Below, in pieces: positions 1 through 10,199 of a DNA stretch of 62,257 bases. Below the pieces are notes generated by a model that did not search any database, was not told the DNA's origin, and was given only the letters and a program-made list of their open reading frames with translations. The stretch is from assembly GCA_900404475.1 (NCBI GenBank), contig OUQQ01000166.1, positions 1-62,257 on the forward strand, read 5' to 3'. A program made the position numbers and the translations under genes. The first letter of the stretch is position 1. Every line of letters begins with the position of its first letter. Origin of the DNA: Spongospora subterranea. Taxonomy: Eukaryota > Endomyxa > Phytomyxea > Plasmodiophorida > Plasmodiophoridae.

Positions 1-195
1 GTGTCGAATCATCTCTCTTGACTCGCACTGGCGATGCCCGACCTGCAGTTGGACAAACGGAACAGGTGTCGAATCATCTCTCTTGACTCGCACTGGCGAT
101 GCCCGACCTGCAGTTGGACAAACGGAACAGGTGTCGAATCATCTCTCTTGACTCGCACTGGCGATGCCCGACCTGCAGTTGGACAAACGGAACTC
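1..195. repeat. 65-bp tandem repeat, three copies
   Basis: The unit begins GTGTCGAATCATCTCTCTTG and restarts at 1, 66 and 131, giving an exact 65-bp period. The copies look identical until about 193, where the third ends and unique sequence begins. The array runs off the left edge, so its full copy number is unknown. 65 is not a multiple of three, so the repeat is not a simple in-frame protein repeat. Confidence 0.95.
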
Positions 196-253
196 GTGTC
201 TTGGAAGGAAATGGTTCACAGTGTCAACATATTCGATGACTCCTTGAATATAG

Positions 254-1171
254 GGACGAAGACTACAGTAGCTTCTTCGCTGTCAATCCTTTCCAACCAT
301 TAGAGCGTCACGATGACCTTGATGTACAGGATGCCGTTGCTGCCTTTGATCTTTCCAATCTCTGCCCTGTGCCAGATTGGATGAACGGCGCCACCCATTC
401 TTCCGGGTCCACCGATTGGGGTCGCATAATCGAAAGCGAATTCCAGTTTGTTTGAACAAGCCACTCTCATAGAGATTGTCGCACCGGCACAAGATCAGGA
501 TTCTCTTGAAAGATTTGTCCTTGACGCCTGCATCGACTACATTGTGAACAACTTGCTTCAACGAGTTCCGTTTGTCGCCACTCGAAAAATATTATCTGAA
601 AACCGGTGAGTAAATTATAAACGTCACTGGTTGAGTGTAATCAATTTTCGGCAGCAATGAGCACGTTGAGACGCGATGCTTTCATGGCTATCAAGAACGG
701 TCGACCAAATTCCTACGTGCACAATACTTGAGCCGGCTGATTCTGACGCTCGTAGGAATACACAACAATCACCACCAATCGGCTACTCTGATGATCGACG
801 ATCCACATCTGTTGCACACTGTAGAAAGTCTCGCAACAGCAGCAGACGGTAGCGAGTGTTAATAACTCTCCATGGCCACTCGGAGTGCTTCGTCAAAACA
901 AAAAATCGACAATTTCCGTTTGGACGCAACGGAACCTTATCACAGTCGGACGTACTGACTCGCGACACTCCTATCGATAAGAGTGCACGGCAGTGTCGGC
1001 GCTAGCAAGTCTGAATCAGACCAACGACCACATTCTAAATTACAGACGGTATCGAATTCGGAATCTGATACCGACTCCAGCGATCATCTCGTCAAAGAAG
1101 TTTCTTCATCGCACACCATACTACCTCTCGCTGACAAAAATGGATGAGGTGCTGAGTGTATTCCAACGATT
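254..1171 (+). pseudogene. frame-disrupted multi-exon gene, family not recognised
   Basis: The plus strand carries stretches with clear coding character that do not join into one frame. One stretch (about 261-435) reads DEDYSSFFAVNPF and later VPDWMNGA. A shift of +1 near 435-440 gives FEQATLIEIVAPAQD and RVPFVATRKILSENR, ending at a good donor (GTGAGT, about 606). An acceptor near 654 opens an exon reading NEHVETRCFHGYQE to a stop near 861. Further open pieces (SKSESDQRPHSKL) lie up to about 1150 in shifted frames. The shifts are too short to be introns, so this is either a decayed gene or assembly indels. I do not recognise the family. Confidence 0.4.
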
Positions 1172-1680
1172 TTGATGACCAGTCAATATATTTTCGGCTG
1201 AATCTCCCAGTCAGAATGTGACCAGCTTTTTCTGCTCTAAGCGATGTATGCAGAACCATCGGGGAAATCCGAAAATCCCTTTCAACAGGTTTGTCACTCG
1301 TTGGGTTCTAGATTGGCATAGGAGCCGCCTTCGCAATTCCATGGCAAAACGATTGCATTGTGTTGGATCAGCCTCCAATCTGTTCTTGATGTTGTCCAAC
1401 ACAAAATCCTCCGCTAGAACCTTTAATGGACGATGATTGCAATCGTGACATCAAGATTGTTGACCCTATCTTTGTTGATCGTACAACTCAAGATGCCAGC
1501 AAGTTCGCTCGCATGCACAGACACCGTTATTGCAAAGTTTTGTCAACAGGCCCATTGGCGCTCTCAACAAACCGGCCGTTCTCAGTTGGGTCGTCCGGAC
1601 TCCGTGGCAATTTGCGTGCGCCGGGACGCCCAACACGTGTTGGCCTTCAACATGGTCAGTTTCGTATTTCTCCTAACAAT

Positions 1681-2142
1681 ATGGGTCGCCATGTCTCAAA
1701 GGCACCACAATCTAAACCGGCAAAAACTATCGGCTCTGTAAAAACGATGTCGAAACGAGTGGCTAAAAAGACTCAGCGAAATTCCAAGCGAGAACAACTC
1801 ATATCCAGTAATGTCTCTCTAGAAATGATTTGGGAAATTTTCTGAACAGTTGCGCCATTGTCAGAGATCAAAGCTGTTCATGCACCGAAAAGGTCGGTGC
1901 TCTCGTCGTTTTCGTCTTTATCTGAGTCGTTGAACGAATCTCTTCACGAATGCAAATCTGGTGAGAAGGTTCAAGGTCTCAGAATCGGTAAAAAAGGCAT
2001 TCGAAATACAATCAGAAAGCGCATCGTAAATGCCGAAACGGCGATCCTGAAGAATGTCTTGCAACACCCAACGTTCAAGGCGAACCCATTACAAGCTATT
2101 CGTCAACATTTGGAACGAAGAAATACACAGGAATCGTCCTGA
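1681..2142 (+). CDS. SLX9: SLX9/FAM207A-like ribosome biogenesis protein
   Basis: Two exons, 1681-1807 and 1865-2142, are joined over a 57-bp GT..AG intron and predict 134 residues. The start MGRHVSK is the first ATG fitting the family's MGK-type N-terminus. Two family signatures are visible. One is a basic helix, KKTQRNSKREQLISKIKA, spanning the exon junction, like the KKEKMKLRREQWLQKIEA region of human FAM207A. The other is a C-terminal block, NVLQHPTFKANPLQAIRQHL, like the family's final helix. SLX9 proteins are nucleolar factors that help process and export pre-40S ribosomes; that role comes from the family. The protein is shorter than human FAM207A (about 230). The assignment rests on these two blocks. 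Confidence 0.65.
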
Positions 2143-3150
2143 TATGTAAATCCCATGCGGTTCTCTTCGACTCGACTTCATCTCAAAAAATATGCAATGC
2201 GATCAGACATTAGGGACCGCAACATGAGCTTCAACGATCGTTTCTACCATTTCGGACGTGTTCGGCGAACGATGCGTGAAAACACCAGATCCCGTTTGTC
2301 GTTTCTCGTTCTGCAATTTGTACTTGATTCCCCATATGGCACACATGCGCCCCGTTTCAGTCCCTTGATCATGTCATGTCGTCTGGTTCCAACACGTCTC
2401 GTCTCGTGCACCGGTGTCACCTCGGTGGCGCCAAATTCATAGATTCAGAGTCAGATCGCTAGACCCTTTGGACTGACTACACCCTTATTAGTGTGTATTA
2501 CAGGTCACCCGGGGATCGATGGACTTCTCTGCTATTTTCTGGCTCAACAATCCGTATTTGCCTTCGCAGCTGGGGCTTTGCCAAACTGATCGGACTCAAT
2601 CCTGGCATTATTTCCGATGTAAGTGCGGAAGGCAAGAAATTATTCAGCGCCGCGGATTGAGTGACCATGACCTCGTGGTTGATCTACTATATAACTCAAC
2701 ACCGAAAGCGAGCGCGGCGTGGCACTTATGGCGTCAACGAGTGCACACCTTAGGCGCGTCGCGTTTGAGTGATTTTAAGTACACTTCACAATTCCATTTC
2801 GGGAATTTTCATAATTGAAGACATCAAGGCATGGTCGAACGATATTCATGCCATCATCGCCAAACAACTTTCGGTGGCGAGGCATTTCCACCGAACGCCA
2901 TTTACCTCGTACATGTTTTTGTTGTATTGAACATCGACGTGCAGAGTGGTACTATGGCTGCATGGCAGCGTGTGCGACGCCGGGCAATGCAAACGCCTCG
3001 CCATCAAAATGGTGTTGATGTTTGACGAATATGTCCTGAAGCTCAGGCGTTAGCTGTTCTAGAAATGGCCGCATCGGATCATTGCTTTCCGAGCGTAGTA
3101 CGTTAATCCGTCGCTGTCGCGCATGGAGTGCAGTCGGCTGGGCGGTGACC

Positions 3151-3323
3151 AAATCGAGGCTTGGATCAGCCAAGGAAGATTACCGATCGCAGGACTTACA
3201 GATAGAAAAGAAGCCGGAGACTCAATTTTCAGATTCATCTTCATCGTCTCCAGTTTCTTTCCTATCTGTGAGTCTTGCGATCGGTCATCTTTCAACGCTC
3301 GGCTGATCCCAAGCCTCGATTTT
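3151..3323. repeat. long inverted repeat, about 73-bp arms and 25-bp loop
   Basis: The left arm (about 3151-3222, AAATCGAGGCTTGG...) pairs with the right arm (about 3250-3323, ...CCAAGCCTCGATTT). Shared internal blocks include GATCAGCC, ACCGATCGCA and ACAGATAG. Several mismatches and small gaps exist. The structure forms a hairpin with GGAGAC/GTCTCC closing the loop. Confidence 0.85.
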
Positions 3324-4156
3324 TTCTGAAACGTCAACGCCCAGATCGCACTCGAAAAATAGTCTCCAGCAAGGTCGTCTCGATCATAATGTTCAAAGCG
3401 CGTTGCGAATCGCGATAACAACGCAGATACCGTTCTCGGGCTTCCCCAAATTTGAGGATTGCCTTGCGATCCAGCTTTCAAAGAACCGGCGCGCGGTTGG
3501 TCCTCATCAAGGCGACGCTTACAACGAAGAACAAACTGATGTGCTGTGACACAGCGACGCCAGCGAATGTGTGCGGAGTGGCCAAAGATTTCATTGCTCC
3601 AGTGAGACTTGATCTTGCAGGAACGCTCTTGGACCAATCCATGATCGTAAACAACGCCAGGGGCTGACGGGAAACTGGTCGGGTAAGCTCCTCGCACGGT
3701 CAGTTTTGCGACGGAATGTGGAATCTATTGATGAGAAGTAGACGTCTATCTATCTGCACTGATAAACCTGCGACTCTCAAAGTCTGAACGTGAATTTGCT
3801 GAAGCAAATGCCTACGCCGCATTCAGGTTTTTCAGAAATCCACATCAGAATATCCTATTCCGAATCTTTTAAAACAGACCGTCGGCCTGGGCATACCGAC
3901 CTTACTTTGGGATTGACCGCCTACAAACGGTCTCTCATTGCGGATCACCCGCGATACTTGAGTTAGTTGGATGGTCAGGGATCGAGGCAGAGGAGAGAGC
4001 AACGGTGATAGCAGTGAAGAGAACGGCGACAACGAGGAAGGTGAATCTAAAACGAGGGTCGATGTCTGAGGAGGATGGATCGTCAGTCCTGATCAAGTGT
4101 GAGCCGGGTGCCAGATTCGGTCAAGACGGCGACGACCTTTGACATTGGCCCCGTAC

Positions 4157-4403
4157 CTTTGACATTATCCATCGTTTGGAAGATCGTAAGTTTCTCGCAA
4201 GCCGAAAACGTGTTCTTGGTAGGCATCTCTCGGCCAGCATAAAGTAAGGATAGATGACGCGCCACAATTTGACCCGTCATTTATGGTCTTGTTCGATGCA
4301 CAAACTTTTCTAAGAAAAATGCCTATCAAGAAGACGTTTTTGGCTTCCGAGAAACTTGCGATCCTCTTAGCGATGGATAATCGAGAGGACTTTGACACGG
4401 TCA
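4157..4403. repeat. inverted repeat with matching coding sense in both arms
   Basis: The left arm (about 4157-4230) and right arm (about 4318-4403) are imperfect reverse complements. Read outward, each encodes a related peptide. The right arm on plus reads MPIKKTFLASEKLAILLAMD from 4319, and the left arm on minus reads MPTKNTFSACEKLTIFQTMD. The peptide loosely resembles the start of a helix-turn-helix transposase, but that is a guess. The spacer is about 88 bp. Confidence 0.75.
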
Positions 4404-4655
4404 AAGCTATGGGTGGAATCCGTATTTTTCATAACCTCGCCAACGGATCCAAAGCTCGTGATGGCCCGTGTCGGAGCTAAAACGAAGATCGTCGATCGAT
4501 TCGGGGATGAACAACGCTCCTGTTTGAGCCATGTTGTCTTATAATGCAGACGTCATACTTGACGATGTATCGTCGTAGTATTTCACTGACACATGAAAGC
4601 GGTTTTTCGCCAATGTCATCCAGGGTTGAGCCGATGCGGTGTTTGCTTTTCAATC

Positions 4656-4941
4656 GGGATGCAACAGGTGCTAGGCGATCTCCTCTACCAGTGCGTGCTG
4701 TTATGGATAGATAATCTGTTTACATTGTGCAACAAGCATTGCTGAACATTTTGAAGTTCTCGACAGCTACTCACTCGGATAGGACGATCCAGTATCAAGC
4801 TGAAATCCCAATCGATGTCATTTATATCTTCGTCCCGTCAAGTGGCGCGGCCGAATTGTATCTTCAGCAATGCTGTTTGAGACCATCTATCCATAACAGG
4901 ACGCACTGGTAGAGGAGATTGCCTAGCACCTGTTGCATCCC
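4656..4941. repeat. 286-bp element with 57-bp terminal inverted repeats
   Basis: The arms 4656-4712 and 4885-4941 are reverse complements with only two mismatches in 57 bp (outer end GGGATGCAACAGGTGCTAGG). The 172-bp centre is AT-richer and has no clear coding sense. Size and structure fit a MITE or foldback element. I see no convincing target-site duplication in the flanks. Confidence 0.9.
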
Positions 4942-5528
4942 TGAAGTAAGTCATCCGACAGCCAGAGCCATAGATCCATCCAGTCGGGCCTGGCGATACG
5001 AGTCGCGACTGTCACGATCTTCGCCACACCATCCCCGCAAATGTGCACAGTTCGTGGACGACCTGCCTTAACGGTACGGCATCGTTTGTGCTTCTTCATC
5101 CTCAGGGGAACGCCAGATTCTCTAAACACGGTCTGGGCAATGCTCTCCGCGTGTTTCTGCATTATTGCGGATATCCCTTCACCTTCGTCACGCGCCTTGA
5201 GGTATTCCGCGAAGAGCACATCTGTTGGCAAGCCCAGAAGGGCGATGGAATGTTTGGGTTGCGCGAACAGCACTTAATACATTAGCTCTGGCGTCAGCGC
5301 GTTGTGGAATTCGTAGTCTTGTGTGGACCAACGGTGGAATGCGCCCAGGCGGATCATCAGTGCGTAGACGAGCTTTGTTTTCATGACGAGAGTACGGTTC
5401 CCATACGCTCGCAGGACGCGCGTTCGTTGTAAATTGTGCCAAGCTGCTCTGTGTTCCTCGGTGGCACGTGTATCCTGTGCCAACGTGAGCCATTGAAGCG
5501 CTGCCCAAGCCCGGACTGAGCTTGGCAC
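4923..5528 (-). pseudogene. about 200-codon reading frame with one internal stop, possibly from a mobile element
   Basis: The minus strand is open from 5528 down to 4923 in one frame except for a single stop codon at 5274-5276. Before the stop it reads RVLRAYGNRTLVMKTKLVYA and ALTPELMY; after it reads LFAQPKHSIALLGLPTDVLF and KARDEGEGISAIMQKHAES. The composition looks coding. The first segment lies in an arm of the 5328-5637 inverted repeat, and the frame ends inside the neighbouring 57-bp terminal repeat. The RAYGNRTL..KTKL segment faintly recalls the end of a LINE reverse transcriptase domain, but the similarity is too weak to name it. Confidence 0.35.
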
Positions 5529-5637
5529 AACTTACAACTAACGCGCGTCCTGCGAGCGTATGGGAACCGTATTCTCGTCATGAAAACAAAGTTCGTCTAC
5601 GCACTGACGATCCGCCTGGGCGCATTTCACCGTTGGT
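5328..5637. repeat. inverted repeat with about 119-bp arms
   Basis: The left arm 5328-5445 and right arm 5519-5637 are near-perfect reverse complements (outer end ACCAACGGTG, inner end TGTGCCAAGCT), with about eight differences and a 73-bp spacer. Both arms keep the same peptide reading frame when read toward their outer ends: RVLRAYGNRTLVMKTKLVYA on minus for the left arm and RVLRAYGNRILVMKTKFVYA on plus for the right. Confidence 0.93.
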
Positions 5638-6513
5638 TTTCTAGAGCCTGCGTTGCTTGCGGTTTCCCATTGAGGAAATCATTACTCTCGTTCAGTGACG
5701 CGATCTTCTTCACAAATTTCTCAACCCACATCATGTTAGCAAAGTAAACGGGAGTAAAGGTTTCCAAGCTCGTTGGAAAAGGGCTCGGAAACAATTCTGT
5801 AATTGATTTCAAAGACAAGAAAGGAGCTGAAAGGCCAGCAAGCTTAGAATAACAAGAGAAGCACATGAATCGACCTTTGATCATTCCCGGTGCTCGTGCT
5901 TTATGATTACTTTCCGTTTAAATTTTCCTGACAAATCTTTTATTCACCGAAAGGAAGCCCAGACATCAATGCTTAGACCAGTAAACAACAGATCGACGAC
6001 TGGATTTGTTGAAATGACTCGTCATTCCATGATCTGGGGAGTCGCAAATCTTGCCCAACTAATTTTTTGTCTCGTTTTGGAGGATCCGGGAGACTTTCTG
6101 ACGTTCACCATCTGGCTCGTGAACGACAAGGCAGATGCAAAGGGAGAACAGTTGCACCTGTTGGTGAGCGACCAAAAAATTTCTCAACGCTGGGTTTGTA
6201 GTTGACATTCGAATTAGACTATTGGCGTGGCTTCTATTACTGAGCTGACAGCTCGATTGTTTTGCAGATGAAGCGATATGAGAAATATGGCATCATCTCT
6301 CGAATATGGGATCAAAAGAACGGCTCGTTTGGTCATTGTCATTCCTATTCGTAGAAAAATAATTGCCAGAGTCCAAAGAGGGTAGATTGGTTGTGCCAGT
6401 GATGATAATGTACACGGCGCAGCCAGCTAATGTCATTCCTGTGAGTGGCGCCATCGGGTTGAGCCGGAGCCCCGATGGCCACTCGAAACGGGTAGCGATT
6501 GCTGGAAATTAAC

Positions 6514-6926
6514 ATGCCTCTCTATGAGACATTGTTTTTCATTCGCGGTCGATGCCAGCCGTCTGAGGTAGTTGCGACAGTGACGAGGGCAGCGAAATGT
6601 CTCACCACCGACGGAGGAGTTATTCGCCAACTTGACAACCTCGGCAAGCGACCATTAGGCACGTTTTCTCACTCCCTTGTCGACGGTTCCTGATATCGTA
6701 CGCCGCTACAGCATATTCTATGACCAAACAGAAGCAAAAGTCGCGCTTTGGATATCTATATCGTTTTCGAACAGATTGCGCGCCTTCCAAGATCGATTCA
6801 CTGGCCAGGTCGTTTCGCTTGGACGAAAATGTTCTTCGTTATATCACCACGAAAATCAACCCCAAAAAAATCAGCGACGATATAGAGGCAGAAGAAAGGC
6901 CTCTCCTGGTGAAATTCGTCGTTTAG
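6514..6926 (+). CDS. MRPS6: mitochondrial ribosomal protein bS6m
   Basis: Two exons, 6514-6658 and 6712-6926, encode 119 residues. The start MPLYETLFFIRG is the canonical bS6 N-terminus (MPLYE). The second beta-alpha block, GGVIRQLDNLGKRPL, continues across the splice as AYSMTKQKQKSRFGYLYRF, and LDENVLRYITTKIN follows the family's LDE.VLRY pattern. bS6 binds 16S-type rRNA with bS18 on the small-subunit platform; the eukaryotic copy works in mitochondria. The only intron placement that keeps the conserved RPLAY motif and the frame starts with GC, not GT (TTAG|GCACGT), and ends CTACAG, so this is an apparent GC-AG intron of 53 bp. No transit peptide is evident, which is common for this protein. 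Confidence 0.88.
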
Positions 6927-7239
6927 TACCTATTAATGCAACACTCTGACAATGCTCGTAGTTAACTCCTGACCGGAGTACCATCAACTCTGTTCGGCCA
7001 ATGGATGAGTCGAGTCGAATGTCGTGGCTATTCAACTCTAAACAAAGCAAGGGTGTATCGCCATCATCATTGCATCAGGAACCATCTCGCATTGATGGCC
7101 TCAGTCACAAACTGTCCGAGATATTATCCAAAAAATGACGCGTCACCGACAAAAAACGTCGAAAATAAACTAGATTGTAGTTATTGATTGGTGCATTATG
7201 ATGGCGATTGCGACATCGTCTGGTGACGTTGAATGGCCT

Positions 7240-8414
7240 TCAAATACCCTTTTCTTGGTTCCATTGTGCAATTTGCCGCCGTCGTTCCACGCTGTTGTCC
7301 CGAATATCACGATCGCGACGATGGTCTCTATCATCGCGATCTCGGCGATCTCGGTCACCACCACGATCGCCACGACCACCTATAACAGATTGTTTTCATT
7401 TTGACACCCGAGTTCAAACTAAACAACTCACGGCGATCGTCTCGGTCACGACGATCATCTCGTTCACGGCGATCATGGGTATCTCTGCGATCGCGATCGT
7501 CGCGGCGCCCACCTCCCCAATCATCTCGACCCCTTCCAAAATTGGGCGGTGGTCCTGCGCGACGATAATCGTCTCGACCTCCACCACCACCACCTCCGCC
7601 ACCCCTAGCCCGAGTAGCCGAACGCAGGTATGTTTTCAAGTGAGGAGGGACCGCCTTGAGATGCATAAAATTGCAGTAGCCACCACGGCCACATGTTTCT
7701 TCATCATATTGTCGGCATCGAGCTTCACGAAAATCGGTAACTATCAAGATAAAGATTAATTCCTTTCAGAGCAGCATTAACGGTTTGAACAAACCCGGTG
7801 AATATTCTGCTTGGATCAACTGCCCTGCGTAACACCGACCTACTATACCTTTAAGCGCCCTTTCGGCCTCTTCTTCTTCTAAACAACAAGGAACCAGAGA
7901 TATAATTACTATCTAGCATTTGAAAAACAAATGCAATAAAATACCTCGATACTTAATATAAACATTGCCAAACATATGATCACCGAGATTTTGGCAAACA
8001 TGCAATTCTTCGACACGTCCAAATTTGTTCAATTCATCGAGTAAATCATCAGTAAAATCTGTAAGGAATTCGCACGTTAATATATGTGAGAGAGAGAAAT
8101 GTGATGAAACAGTTTACCATTGTAAAACTGTTGATCTTCCGGTGATAATATATCAGAAAGACCAGCTGGCCCAGTCGCCGTATTTCCGTTGGGAGGATTG
8201 AACATGTGGGCCATCAGGATCGTCTGGCTGAAATTGGGACGAACGTGCATGCGTGAGCACCGGTTTCCATGTCTGCATGCTCCAATTTTGAAATAGAAGG
8301 GGCAGTTGACCCTATCGATGCACGATGGTAAATGCGACCATCCCCTAGACAGCACACGCCAGCCACTAACTTATCCTCTTCAGTCCCGAAGATACGAGCG
8401 AGGCGGTCGGCCAT
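7240..8414 (-). CDS. U2AF1: U2 snRNP auxiliary factor small subunit (U2AF35)
   Basis: Six exons on minus (8414-8371, 8311-8118, 8058-7945, 7878-7795, 7740-7432, 7379-7240) give 294 residues. The order is N-terminus [15 protein letters not shown], then a first CCCH finger (C-X8-C-X5-C-X3-H, reading [20 protein letters not shown]). A U2AF-homology RRM follows, with [16 protein letters not shown]. The second CCCH finger follows [12 protein letters not shown] (C-X7-C-X5-C-X3-H). The tail is glycine- and Arg/Asp-rich. U2AF35 reads the AG at 3' splice sites and pairs with U2AF65. Introns are about 53-59 bp. The C-terminal domain is rich in RD/DRR rather than the SR-rich tail of human U2AF1. Confidence 0.95.
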
Positions 8415-9164
8415 GGTATTGAATACTGACTCGGTGTCACCGCTCCCTTTATTGAAACCCCAATCAACCTGTCGCCCAACATTATCCGTGCGGACTTTTC
8501 ACACACTAAGTACACGGTCGATGGGGATAGCTGTGGCCGCAGCCGCCCAACGTGTTCCGCCGCCGGTCCAGCACGTCCGCCTGCCCGATGGAGTACCGAC
8601 GCCAACAGTCCTGGAACGGGTGGTGAACTTCGACGCTCGACGGGCTGGCAATAGTTGCGAATCGGTTATCAATCAGCATCGAGTTTGCTGTTGTTGATGG
8701 TGATTTCATATCAGTAAACCCTTTAGCGGTTCACGATCCCCAAAAAAGTGCCGTTTGTTTTTGTCGCAAAGGCAGGAGCTCGAGCTGAAATGCCCACCCA
8801 GACCTTATCAACAGTTGGGCACTCTACATCGATAAATTTGCCCATATCGGTCTGTGCAGTCCCCGCCACGTTGGTCGCATGTCTTCCACCTGGGTGGAAA
8901 ACGACTGGAACATGTCAGAGGACAAAGACTTGACAACGTAGAACCGTACAACGAAGTTATGAATGATGGAAATAGAGGATTTCAAAGAGGATGATGAGAA
9001 TTAGTAAGATGTGTCTGTTCCGAATCAAACACTTTGTAGTTGGGCCGTCGAAATCGAATCTGACAGTCAAACTGGCGCGAAAGGGACACGATGGTAATAC
9101 GATGCGCTTCTTTATCCCAGATTTATTTTTCTGCTAACGGATATCAAATGAATATAGCCTTGCA
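8415..9164. other. intergenic region upstream of U2AF1, no supported gene
   Basis: Open frames on both strands between the U2AF1 start and about 9.16 kb are short, mutually overlapping and lack family signatures. The first few hundred bases are the likely U2AF1 promoter. No repeat stands out. Confidence 0.5.
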
Positions 9165-9770
9165 TTAATGTGAATTGAAAAGTTTTGATGCAGTATTTGA
9201 GTAGATAAATATCGCGAGATGCCGTACAAATCCGCTATTGTCTTTTATGAAGTTCAAGAGGGGATACGCTCTGCGGCAGATCACTGCATGGACTTCAGCT
9301 AATAATGTGAACGACAGGGGGGATGACGATATCTCTAAAACATTGCTGTGTTTGTCCGCTGTTGCGTCCAGAACAGTCAATCATCGTTCAGTTGGGCCTC
9401 TTCAATCATTGTATTGTTCAGACAGGTAGGGCATAGGTAACTTTACGACAAAATATGTTGAGGTCTTTGAAAACGTTTGACCAAGTTTCGATATATATTC
9501 TTTCATTGTCGCCTTGAAACCTTTGACAACTGGCCCTGAACTTGGATATTCAAGATAGTTGTTTGATTGCTGACCTGTTTTCCGATGACGTTTTTTTGAT
9601 AGAAGGATCACAAATGAGTGCCTCGCCGGCTTATCCAAGGAAGGAGAGATACTGTCCTGTGGATAAGTTCAGTGCGATAACGGAGGAGAATATCGGAAGA
9701 TTGTCAAACTAACCTTCAAAGTCCTCTGCCCCATTCATCTGAAAATGATTTCCTACACCAGTCTGAACAA
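9165..9770 (-). CDS. possible small multi-exon gene, not recognised
   Basis: The minus strand contains open segments separated by plausible short introns. A possible start reads MNGAEDFE (about 9740). An exon reads SLDKPARHSFVILLSKKRHR and then FKATMKEYISKLGQTFSKTS. The last open segment reads LAEVHAVICRRAYPLLNFIK and ends at a TAA at 9165. A 54-bp GT..AG intron between KKRHRKT and FKATMKE keeps the frame. I could not join all pieces cleanly and do not recognise the product. Confidence 0.3.
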
Positions 9771-10199
9771 ACCGCCAAATCACTGACAGACTCAACCGCC
9801 CTTTAATCGCCAACACGTAACGCATGCTCCACCACTGGAAACATTAAACATCCTCTTTCTGTTACTGGAGTCTGCAGCCATACCTCAAAGCGGTTCACGT
9901 TTAGTAATCGACGGTCCACAGTGAGCTCTACCTCATTAGCATATAGATCCGGTATATGTTATGAGATCGTCCATTGGTGTCATCGCACCAGAATCACGAG
10001 CCCAGGATATGTTGGCTGTGATGGCCTAGCCGACCGTGAGATGTGACGTCCAATCGTGACAGGTTGTTTTCTCTTTGGATTATACCACCGTCTATCAATA
10101 TTCCGTCCTCAGTCATACATCACGAAAGTTTTTCGTCATTATCGAGCCTCGCTCTACGTGGTTTGTTAAATCTAGTGATATATAATATGTAGTTTCATT
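9771..10199. other. intergenic, nothing recognised
   Basis: This lies between the uncertain gene and the 3' end of CFAP57. It contains no open frame of note, no repeat arms and no RNA-like structure that I could see. Confidence 0.5.

Larger units (their letters stand above)
2143..6513. other. 4.4-kb repeat-rich interval without a convincing intact gene
   Basis: No open frame here has the exon-intron structure or family similarity of neighbouring genes. The interval contains four long inverted repeats, listed separately. It also has short coding-like stretches in conflicting frames: plus strand 2800-3040 reads IEDIKAWSNDIHAIIAK, and minus strand 5640-5884 reads SLETFTPVYFANMMW. These look like decayed mobile or duplicated sequence. 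I find no tRNA or rRNA. Confidence 0.5.

Noticed and set aside
1..195. CRISPR-like array
   Set aside because: The repeats are directly contiguous with no variable spacers, in a eukaryotic genome. It is a plain tandem repeat.
1211..1402. Minus-strand 63-codon frame reading LDNIKNRLEADPTQCNRFA
   Set aside because: It looks mildly coding but overlaps an equally open plus frame, lacks splice partners and has no family match.
3059..3697. 212-codon minus-strand open frame
   Set aside because: It runs through both arms of the 3151-3323 hairpin and has no family similarity. It is explained by the repeat.
7795..7878. Very short (24-nt) intron in U2AF1
   Set aside because: Reading straight through gives [15 protein letters not shown], matching the family's GRYYAGRQI block, so there is no intron.
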